A stretch of 5,902 bases of DNA. Source: Candidatus Stercoripulliclostridium pullicola. GTDB lineage: Bacteria > Bacillota > Clostridia > Christensenellales > DTU072. Below are positions 1-5,191 of this stretch, in pieces. The notes beneath the pieces are model-generated. The model worked only from the letters and a program-made list of their open reading frames with translations. It did not search any database and had not been told where the DNA came from. The DNA lies in assembly GCA_017694145.1 (NCBI GenBank), contig JADINF010000189.1:1-5902 (forward strand), read 5' to 3'. The position numbers and the translations under genes are program-made. Numbering within the stretch: the stretch's first letter is position 1; every line of letters starts with the position of its first letter.

Positions 1-298
1 GGGTAGGAGAGAAGATCGCAATACTGCATCGAGCGACACTCCCGACGTAAGTGGACGAAAAGACGTTTCCGCAAGGTGTTTAAGGGCGCGGCTATCCGTC
101 AGGTAGCCGCAACCTAATACACCCTACGGGAGCCTCGTTCGACACGAAACCGTAGTTCTTCGCTCCTACGCTTCGAAGCAGGCGAAAATCTATCTCCCTC
201 GGGTGCCGAGTACGTTTAGAAGGCTTTTCGTTAAATATGGTAGATAAAATTAAATATCCGAATAATAATGATTTGCATATATAGCGCATAGTAGCTTC
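1..298. other. Gene-free left edge
   Basis: I see no supportable protein gene here. Every frame is broken by stops or lacks a start with a ribosome binding site. A minus-strand open stretch ending at base 92 begins inside repeat unit A and resembles nothing I know. A plus-strand stretch at 7-117, rich in Arg and Lys, has no start codon after the TAG at 4-6; it could be a gene remnant but is too short to judge. Bases 69-210 are rich in hairpins and are listed separately. Bases 211-298 are AT-rich and show no clear motif. Confidence 0.6.
69..210. other. Hairpin-rich segment, possible structured RNA
   Basis: Several inverted repeats lie in nested or consecutive order. Bases 75-85 pair with 113-123 (9 of 11 positions). 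Inside that, 88-94 (gcggcta) pairs perfectly with 104-110 (tagccgc), and a further cc/gg pair closes a four-base loop. Bases 128-132 (gggag) pair with 194-198 (ctccc) and enclose cgtag/ctacg (151-155 with 166-170) and the palindrome gcttcgaagc (170-179). A last hairpin is ctcgg-gtg-ccgag (198-210). This density suggests a folded RNA or a cruciform-prone remnant. It does not match the hallmark sequences of tRNA, tmRNA, RNase P RNA or 6S RNA that I looked for. The strand is undetermined. Confidence 0.35.
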
Positions 299-320
299 CA
301 ACAAGTAAAACCTCTGTCGC
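299..320. repeat. 22-bp left-flank repeat, copy before unit A
   Basis: This 22-base segment starts caacaagtaaaacc, ends ctctgtcgc and directly precedes unit A. It is identical to bases 1016-1037 before unit D. A diverged copy, 17 of 22 matching by eye, precedes unit B at 512-533. Unit C has no such flank. It is probably a 5' extension of the repeat unit that was lost or replaced at unit C. Confidence 0.85.
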
Positions 321-435
321 AAGGACTTGCGCCGCGCTTTGTGCGGCGATATACGGTACGCAACGGTAGCGGAAGTTTACTTACGCATATCGTTGCGGAC
401 GGATATGCACGATATTTATATCGGGCGCAAGTCCG
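321..435. repeat. Structured repeat unit A (type 1)
   Basis: The unit is 115 bases. An 11-bp perfect inverted repeat closes it: ggacttgcgcc at 323-333 with ggcgcaagtcc at 424-434. Inside are three hairpins. H1 is cgccgcg-ctttg-tgcggcg (330-348). H2 pairs 360-371 with 384-396 (gcaacg/cgttgc plus a further six pairs around a bulged A). H3 is cgata-ttta-tatcg (410-423). H1 overlaps the inner 4 bp of the closing helix, so the compatible fold is a 7-bp closing stem with three hairpins, cloverleaf-like in outline. It differs from unit C at only two positions (357 and 432, both T here and C there). Frames across it can be read without stops, but I do not regard it as coding. Confidence 0.9.
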
Positions 436-511
436 CTCCACTTATACTTTTACGGAGTGCGATCTATAAAGAACAACCGCCACAAGCGTATTTTAACAGA
501 TTACCAGTTTT

Positions 512-533
512 CAGCAAGTAAATCCTCTATAAC
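512..533. repeat. Diverged left-flank repeat before unit B
   Basis: This segment has the same position and length relative to unit B as 299-320 has to unit A. By eye it matches 17 of 22 bases, with differences clustered in the last few positions (ctctataac against ctctgtcgc). Confidence 0.7.
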
Positions 534-650
534 AAGGACTTGCGCCGCGCGAGGCGCGGCGATATACGGAGCGGAAGGGATATGCAAATTCATTTGCGAT
601 ATTCTTTCCGAAACGTATATGTCCGATATGTAATATCGGGCACAAGCCCG
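534..650. repeat. Structured repeat unit B (type 2)
   Basis: The unit is 117 bases and shares its outer shell with units A and C: aaggacttgcgccgcg at the 5' end, gcggcgatatacgg after H1, and an atatcgggc-aag 3' end. The middle module is different. H1 is a perfect 8-bp stem with loop gag (543-550 with 554-561). H2 is a long hairpin, 572-589 with 592-610, of about 18 pairs including G-T wobbles and one bulged G. H3 is a perfect 7-bp stem ccgatat/atatcgg (623-629 with 633-639) with loop gta. The closing helix ggacttg/caagccc has one A-C mismatch. Unit D is the other type 2 copy, 504 bases downstream. Confidence 0.9.
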
Positions 651-742
651 AATTGAGGAACGCACACCTATATTACCCTGCGTACCGCACCCCTGACAGG
701 ATACGAGGTACATATCCCCGACTTAAAACATATAGCGACCTA
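651..742. repeat. Type 2 tail, copy 1
   Basis: This tail directly follows unit B and matches 1155-1245 after unit D at roughly 80% identity, with a one-base length difference near 690-697. Shared landmarks are aggaacg, ccctgcgta, ggatacgaggtacatatcccc and agcgaccta. The type 2 repeat is therefore effectively about 209 bases long (534-742). No gene is supported in it. Confidence 0.85.
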
Positions 743-824
743 AAATATCTCCCCGACTTTCTAAGACTTGAGAATACCTCGGCAATAAAAAGCCTTCAAA
801 AGAAGCCGATATACATACAAAAGC

Positions 825-939
825 AAGGACTTGCGCCGCGCTTTGTGCGGCGATATACGGCACGCAACGGTAGCGGAAGTTTACTTACGCATATCGTTGC
901 GGACGGATATGCACGATATTTATATCGGGCGCAAGCCCG
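825..939. repeat. Structured repeat unit C (type 1)
   Basis: This unit is a near-identical copy of unit A (113 of 115 positions by eye), exactly 504 bases downstream. All three hairpins are unchanged. One of the two differences turns the closing helix into ggacttg/caagccc with an A-C mismatch. Unlike units A, B and D it lacks the 22-base left flank and is preceded by unrelated sequence ending acaaaagc. The near identity points to recent duplication, gene conversion or strong constraint. Confidence 0.9.
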
Positions 940-1015
940 GTAAATCTCAACTATCAACCGAAGAAAATGCACAGAAAATAGGGCGCGTGCATATCGCAAA
1001 CCACATTGTGGCTTT

Positions 1016-1037
1016 CAACAAGTAAAACCTCTGTCGC
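1016..1037. repeat. 22-bp left-flank repeat, copy before unit D
   Basis: This segment is identical over 22 bases to 299-320. Here it precedes a type 2 unit, whereas at 299 it precedes a type 1 unit, so flank and middle module have been reassorted. Confidence 0.85.
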
Positions 1038-1154
1038 GAGGGCTTGCGCCGCGCTTTGTGCGGCGATATACGGAGCGGAAGGGATATGCAAATTCATTTG
1101 CGATATTCTTTCCGAAACGTATATGTCCGATATTCTATATCGGGCACAAGACCG
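1038..1154. repeat. Structured repeat unit D (type 2, mosaic)
   Basis: The unit is 117 bases. From the end of H1 onward it follows unit B: H2 at 1076-1093 with 1096-1114 is identical, and H3 is ccgatat-tct-atatcgg at 1127-1143. H1 carries the ctttgtg version found in type 1 units (1047-1065), and the left flank is that of unit A. Differences from unit B are two bases at the 5' end, H1 changes that keep the fold, all three bases of the H3 loop, and one base near the 3' end. The closing helix gggcttg/caagacc has one G-A mismatch. Confidence 0.9.
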
Positions 1155-1245
1155 TATATAGGAACGTACACCTATGCTACCCTGCGTACTACACCCCGAA
1201 AGGATACGAGGTACATATCCCCGATATCAAACATACAGCGACCTA
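1155..1245. repeat. Type 2 tail, copy 2
   Basis: This is the counterpart of 651-742, offset by 504 bases at its start and 503 at its end because of a single-base indel. It keeps a possible gtac...ggtac long-range pairing seen in copy 1 (gtacc with ggtac there; gtact with ggtac here, a G-T wobble). The homology stops at about 1245, where the sequence enters a different inverted repeat. Confidence 0.8.
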
Positions 1246-1257
1246 TGGTAGCTCCGC

Positions 1258-1371
1258 GGCAAAGATTTTGCGATGATTTCGCTCAAAGTTCCGACGGGAA
1301 CATACAAGAGTATGTGACCAAAGGTATATGGGGAATTTAAGTCTTTGAGCGAAAGGGCGCAAAAGATTGCC
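1258..1371. repeat. Long imperfect inverted repeat with hairpins in its loop
   Basis: The left arm at 1258-1288 and right arm at 1343-1371 are imperfect reverse complements. The inner 11 bp are perfect (ttcgctcaaag at 1278-1288 with ctttgagcgaa at 1343-1353). The outer parts agree over ttttgcg/cgcaaaa and ggcaa/ttgcc with small mismatches. The 54-base loop holds two small hairpins, ttcc-gacg-ggaa and catac-aaga-gtatg. The architecture (long closing helix, small inner hairpins) recalls the repeat units to the left, but the sequence is unrelated. It could be a structured RNA domain, an element end or a fold in the PFOR readthrough transcript. Confidence 0.6.
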
Positions 1372-1454
1372 GCCGAGCGGCTTGTAACGCGGAGGGGGAA
1401 ACGAAAGGCTCGCGCGCAATATTTTATCCTTATAAAGAAAAGTTGTTCGAACGG

Positions 1455-1494
1455 CAAAAGAATAGCGTTCCTCGATATAATCTCGGAACGCTAT
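1455..1494 (-). terminator. Probable intrinsic terminator of the PFOR gene
   Basis: A perfect 10-bp stem, atagcgttcc (1462-1471) with ggaacgctat (1485-1494), flanks a 13-base loop. Read on the minus strand the stem is followed at once by TTCTTTTG. It starts about 43 bases past the PFOR stop codon, the usual place for a Rho-independent terminator. The T tract is interrupted by a C, so strength is uncertain. On the plus strand the downstream sequence (ctttattatc) is a weaker T tract, so limited bidirectional action is possible. Confidence 0.7.
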
Positions 1495-1537
1495 CTTTAT
1501 TATCGGTTAAATTTGCGCGAGAATTTCGCCCTCCGCG

Positions 1538-4500
1538 TTACTCCTTCTCGGAGAGGGCCTTATATCCTGCGTAGCGGGCTTTCGCCTGCGCTTCGTTCTC
1601 CGCATACAGCTTCTCGGCAAGCGCGGGATAGAGCTTCTTCAGGGAAGCGTATCTCGTTTCGCCCGCGAGGAACGCGGCGTAATCGCCGGTGGGCTCTTTA
1701 CTGTCGAGCGAGAAGGGGTTCTTGCCTTCGTCGGCGAGCGCGGGATTGTAACGGTAGAGCTGCCAGTAGCCGCATTCGACCGCCTTCTTCATTTCGTCCA
1801 TCGGACGGCTCATGTTGACGCCGTGGTTAATGCAGGTGGCGTAAGCGATGATGAGCGAAGGTCCTTTGTAGGCTTCGGCTTCTTTGAGCGCTTTGAGGAG
1901 CTGGTTCATGTTCGCGCCCATGGATACCTGTGCAACGTATACGTAGCCGTAGCTCATAGCCATCATGCCGAGGTCTTTCTTCTTTACGCGCTTGCCGCTC
2001 GCCGCGAACTTCGCGATGGAGCCCGTAGGAGTGGACTTCGAAGCCTGACCGCCGGTGTTGGAGTACACCTCGGTGTCGAGAACGAGGACGTTGACGTCTT
2101 CGCCCGAAGCGAGAACGTGATCGAGTCCGCCGTAGCCGATATCGTATGCCCAGCCGTCGCCGCCGAAGATCCAGATGGACTTCTTGATGAGGCAGTCTTT
2201 AGCCGCGTAAATGCGTTTTATGAGCTCGTCCGCCGCGCAACCGCAATCCTTGCAGGCTTCGATAGCCTTGAGGAGCTTCTCGGCAGCCGCTTCGCTCGCC
2301 GCGGCGTCGTCCATACCCGCTATCCATTCTTCGCAGGCGGCTTTTCCTTCGGCGTATTCCGCCCAGGCGCCTTCCGCGAGTTCTTTGACGAGAGCTTTGA
2401 GCTCGTTGCGCCTTGCCGCGTATGCGAGATTCATTCCGTAACCGAATTCGGCGTTGTCTTCGAACAAGCTGTTAGCCCACGCGGGTCCGCGACCTTTGGC
2501 GTTGGTCGTGTAGGGGCAGGTGGGAGCGGAGCCGCCGTAAATGGAGGAGCATCCCGTCGCGTTCGCGATGATCATTCTGTCGCCGAAAAGCTGGGTAACG
2601 AGCTTGACGTAAGGAGTTTCGCCGCAGCCCGCGCAAGCGCCGCTGAACTCGAAGAGGGGTTTGGCGAACTGGCTGCCTTTAACGGTATTGGTGTTGTAAA
2701 CCTTGTCGGTTTCGGGAAGATTTGCCGCGAATTCCGCGTTGACTGCGTCGGCGGCGATGGCTTCGGCGATGGGTTTCATCACGAGAGCCTTGGTCTTGGC
2801 GGGACAGACGTTGGCGCAGGAGCCGCATCCCGTACAATCGTAGGGGCTGACCTGCATTCTGAATTTATATCCCTTGAAGCCGGTGGCGTCCTTGGTCACG
2901 AAGCCTTCGGGAGCCGCGTTGAGCTGTTCGGGAGTGGCGAGCACGGGACGGATGACCGCGTGCGGGCAGACGAAGGAGCACTGGTTGCACTGTATGCAGT
3001 TCTCGGGGATCCATACGGGTACGTGTACCGCGGTGCCGCGTTTCTCGTACTTGGTGGTGCCCACGGGCACGGTGCCGTCGGCGTTGAAAGCGGATACGGG
3101 GAGCTTGTCGCCTTCCTGCTTGAGGATGGGATGGATGACTTCGCGGAAGTATTTGTCGTCCGCTACCGCCACCATCGGAGCGCCTTCGGTCGTGGTTGCC
3201 CAGGATTCGGGATATTTGACCTCTTTGAGGAACTTGATCGCGCCGTCTACCGCCGCGTAGTTCATATTGACGACGGCGTCGCCCTTCTTGCCGTAGGTCT
3301 TTTTGATAGCCGCTTTCATGTACGCTTCGGCGTCGGAGTAGGGGATAACTTCGGAGAGCTTGAAGAACGCCGCCTGCATGACGGTGTTGACGCCCTTCGT
3401 CGCGCCGATGGACTCTATGACCTTGTTGCCGTCGAGGGTGTAGAACTTGATGTGCTTCTTCGCTATCGCGTTTTTCACGGAAGCGGGAAGCTCTTTATCC
3501 ATTTCTTCGGGTTCCCAGATGCTGTTAAGAAGGAAAGTGCCGCCTTCCTTGAGGTCGCTAAGCATGTCGTAGCGGAAGAGGTAGCTCGGGGTGTGGCACG
3601 CCACGAAGTCCGCTCTGTCGATAAGATAGCTCGACTTGATGGGCTTGTCGCCGAAACGGAGGTGGGAAATGGTGATACCGCCGGACTTCTTACTGTCGTA
3701 AACGAAGTAGCCCTGAGCGTATTTGTCGGTATGGTCGCCGATTATTCTGATGCTGTTCTTGTTGGCGCCTACGGTACCGTCGGAGCCGAGTCCGTAGAAC
3801 TTGCAGCAGATGCTTCCCTCGGGAGCGGCGTTGACGAATTCGTCGAGCGGGAGATAATTGCCGGTTATGTCGTCCACGATACCCACGACGAAGCCGTTCT
3901 TGTTGGCGCCGCCCATGTTCTTGTAGATCGCGTTGACCATGGTGGGGTTGAACTCTTTGCTGCCGAGACCGTATCTTCCGCCGAGGATGGTGGCGTCGGT
4001 CTTACCTTTCAAAGCCGCGACGACGTCGAGGTAGAGAGGTTCGCCTAAAGAGCCCGCTTCCTTGGTGCGGTCCATAACGGTGATGTATTTCGCGGTGGCG
4101 GGGATAGCCGCGGCGAAAGCGTCGGCGGCGAAAGGACGGTACAGACGGACTTTGACAAGACCGACTTTCTCGCCTTTTGCCATGAGGTAATTGACGGTTT
4201 CCTCGGTGGCGTCGGCGCCGGAGCCCATGATAACGATGACTTTCTCCGCGTCGGGAGCGCCTACGTAATCGTAGAGGTGATATTCTCTGCCGGTAAGGGC
4301 GGAAACCTTCTCCATATATTTGGCGACTATTCCGGGAACCGCAGCGTAATACTTATTGGCGGCTTCTCTGTTCTGGAAGTAGATGTCGCCGTTCTGCGCG
4401 GTGCCTTTCTGAACGGGATGCTCGGGGTTAAGGGCGCGTGCGCGGAAGTCGTCGATATATTTCATGTCGACGAGTTTCTTCATATCCTCGTAATCGATGG

Positions 4501-5050
4501 CTTCGATCTTGCTGACCTCGTGGGAGGTGCGGAAACCGTCGAAGAAGTGAATGAAGGGGACTTTCGCTTCGAGGGTGGAGAGGTGCGCCACGAGCGCGAG
4601 GTCCATGGCTTCCTGAACGGAGTTGGACGCGAGCATGGCGAATCCGGTCTGACGGCAAGCCATAACGTCGGCGTGGTCGCCGAAAATGTTAAGGGCGTGA
4701 GCGGCGAGGGCTCTTGCCGAAACGTGGAAAACGCAGGGGAGGAGTTCGCCCGCGATCTTATACATATTGGGGATCATGAGGAGCAATCCCTGGCTGGCGG
4801 TATAAGTGGTGGTGAGAGCGCCGGCGCAAAGGGAGCCGTGAACGGCGCCTGCGGCGCCCGCTTCGGACTGCATTTCCGCAAGTTTTAGGGGTTGTCCGAA
4901 CATGTTTTTAACGCCCTGAGCAGCCCATTCGTCGGCGTATTCCGCCATGGGCGAGGAGGGGGTTATGGGGTAAATGGCGGCGACTTCGCTGAAAGCGTAA
5001 GCGACGTACGATGCGGCGGTATTACCGTCGACGGTCATTTTTTTGCTCAT
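1538..5050 (-). CDS. nifJ: Pyruvate:ferredoxin (flavodoxin) oxidoreductase, single-chain
   Basis: The protein has 1170 residues, the usual length for clostridial and enterobacterial single-chain PFOR (EC 1.2.7.1). It is a cytoplasmic enzyme converting pyruvate, CoA and oxidised ferredoxin to acetyl-CoA, CO2 and reduced ferredoxin. Domains in order: an N-terminal domain with YPITPSS (27-33, Thr30), Glu63 in QSEAG (expected thiamine activator) and Arg113 in HVSARALAAH (expected substrate contact); a transketolase C-terminal-like domain (about 265-400); the gamma domain (about 420-610); a two-cluster ferredoxin domain with Cys685/688/691/695 and Cys739/742/745/749; and the thiamine pyrophosphate domain with GDG (964-966) and Asn998. 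Proximal-cluster ligands are Cys806, Cys809, Cys834 and Cys1073. It ends near domain VI, without the extra C-terminal domain of the Desulfovibrio africanus enzyme. The ATG at 5050 follows a GGAGG at a six-base spacing. It appears monocistronic. The gene is also called por or pfor. Confidence 0.98.
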   Translation of the reverse strand: MSKKMTVDGNTAASYVAYAFSEVAAIYPITPSSPMAEYADEWAAQGVKNMFGQPLKLAEMQSEAGAAGAVHGSLCAGALTTTYTASQGLLLMIPNMYKIAGELLPCVFHVSARALAAHALNIFGDHADVMACRQTGFAMLASNSVQEAMDLALVAHLSTLEAKVPFIHFFDGFRTSHEVSKIEAIDYEDMKKLVDMKYIDDFRARALNPEHPVQKGTAQNGDIYFQNREAANKYYAAVPGIVAKYMEKVSALTGREYHLYDYVGAPDAEKVIVIMGSGADATEETVNYLMAKGEKVGLVKVRLYRPFAADAFAAAIPATAKYITVMDRTKEAGSLGEPLYLDVVAALKGKTDATILGGRYGLGSKEFNPTMVNAIYKNMGGANKNGFVVGIVDDITGNYLPLDEFVNAAPEGSICCKFYGLGSDGTVGANKNSIRIIGDHTDKYAQGYFVYDSKKSGGITISHLRFGDKPIKSSYLIDRADFVACHTPSYLFRYDMLSDLKEGGTFLLNSIWEPEEMDKELPASVKNAIAKKHIKFYTLDGNKVIESIGATKGVNTVMQAAFFKLSEVIPYSDAEAYMKAAIKKTYGKKGDAVVNMNYAAVDGAIKFLKEVKYPESWATTTEGAPMVAVADDKYFREVIHPILKQEGDKLPVSAFNADGTVPVGTTKYEKRGTAVHVPVWIPENCIQCNQCSFVCPHAVIRPVLATPEQLNAAPEGFVTKDATGFKGYKFRMQVSPYDCTGCGSCANVCPAKTKALVMKPIAEAIAADAVNAEFAANLPETDKVYNTNTVKGSQFAKPLFEFSGACAGCGETPYVKLVTQLFGDRMIIANATGCSSIYGGSAPTCPYTTNAKGRGPAWANSLFEDNAEFGYGMNLAYAARRNELKALVKELAEGAWAEYAEGKAACEEWIAGMDDAAASEAAAEKLLKAIEACKDCGCAADELIKRIYAAKDCLIKKSIWIFGGDGWAYDIGYGGLDHVLASGEDVNVLVLDTEVYSNTGGQASKSTPTGSIAKFAASGKRVKKKDLGMMAMSYGYVYVAQVSMGANMNQLLKALKEAEAYKGPSLIIAYATCINHGVNMSRPMDEMKKAVECGYWQLYRYNPALADEGKNPFSLDSKEPTGDYAAFLAGETRYASLKKLYPALAEKLYAENEAQAKARYAGYKALSEKE

Positions 5051-5056
5051 TGTGAA

Positions 5057-5061
5057 CCTCC
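5057..5061 (-). promoter_or_regulatory. Ribosome binding site of the PFOR gene
   Basis: GGAGG on the minus strand sits six bases before the ATG at 5048-5050. It fixes that start, and the protein from there begins MSKKMTVDGN, a typical PFOR N-terminus. Confidence 0.92.
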
Positions 5062-5125
5062 GTTAGTATGGTTTAAGATTTGATTTGAATGATTTTCGGT
5101 TTAATATCTAATATATACCTTGTTC

Positions 5126-5154
5126 ATTATAACTTCCGCGCGCGCGGAAGTCAA
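5126..5154 (-). promoter_or_regulatory. Sigma-70/sigma-A promoter of the PFOR gene
   Basis: On the minus strand the -35 box TTGACT (5149-5154, five of six consensus bases) and the -10 box TATAAT (5126-5131, perfect) are separated by exactly 17 bases. The start point is predicted near 5119, giving an AT-rich leader of about 70 bases before the ATG. A near-consensus promoter fits a highly expressed central fermentation enzyme. The spacer consists of a palindrome that could bind a repressor. Confidence 0.85.
5132..5151. promoter_or_regulatory. Perfect 20-bp palindrome, candidate operator
   Basis: ACTTCCGCGCGCGCGGAAGT is its own reverse complement over all 20 bases. It fills the spacer between -10 and -35 and overlaps the last three bases of the -35 box, so a dimeric regulator bound here would block RNA polymerase. 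The sequence does not fit the Rex or Fnr/Crp consensus sites I know. The central alternating CG tract is also able to form Z-DNA or a hairpin. An alternative role is a terminator hairpin for the upstream gene, but the T tract after it is poor. Confidence 0.6.
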
Positions 5155-5172
5155 CGAAAACGCGCTAAATCA

Positions 5173-5189
5173 CGGCGCAAAAAACGCCG
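5173..5189 (-). terminator. Weak candidate terminator of the upstream gene
   Basis: Just past the stop codon of the upstream gene, the minus strand reads CGGCG-TTTTTTG-CGCCG, a 5-bp stem with the T run in the loop. No proper T tract follows (TGATTTAGC), so this is not a textbook intrinsic terminator. It may act together with the palindrome at 5132-5151, or transcription may read through toward PFOR. Confidence 0.3.
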
Positions 5190-5191
5190 CG

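Noticed and set aside
323..434. MITE with terminal inverted repeats and target duplication
   Set aside because: Terminal inverted repeats are present, but I find no convincing target-site duplication at units A or C, and no transposase gene in the window. Mobility remains possible but is not supported enough to annotate.
321..435. Cloverleaf-like unit as a tRNA gene
   Set aside because: It has a 7-bp closing stem and three hairpins, but at 112-115 bases it lacks the T-loop GTTCRA motif, an anticodon arm of proper size and a CCA-compatible end.
299..1154. CRISPR array
   Set aside because: Repeats are about 115 bases, only four in number, of two types, and separated by spacers far longer than CRISPR spacers; no cas gene is present.
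250..1340. Several short open frames in the repeat array giving related peptides, for example starting MRRALCGDIR
   Set aside because: The shared peptides only reflect the DNA repeat. They start inside hairpin H1, have no ribosome binding site, and the copies vary in a structure-preserving rather than codon-preserving way.
1345..1818. A 157-codon plus-strand open frame overlapping the 3' end of PFOR
   Set aside because: It runs through the PFOR terminator hairpin and nearly 280 bases of PFOR antisense, lacks a ribosome binding site and turns into an Arg/Ser-rich sequence typical of shadow frames.
1823..4048. A 741-codon open frame on the plus strand, antisense to PFOR
   Set aside because: It is in exact codon register with PFOR, so its stops would need TTA, CTA or TCA codons in PFOR. 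PFOR nearly avoids these, and the frame ends where PFOR uses a TTA leucine. The open frame is a by-product of codon bias; the translation resembles no protein family. The same explains 4277-4888.
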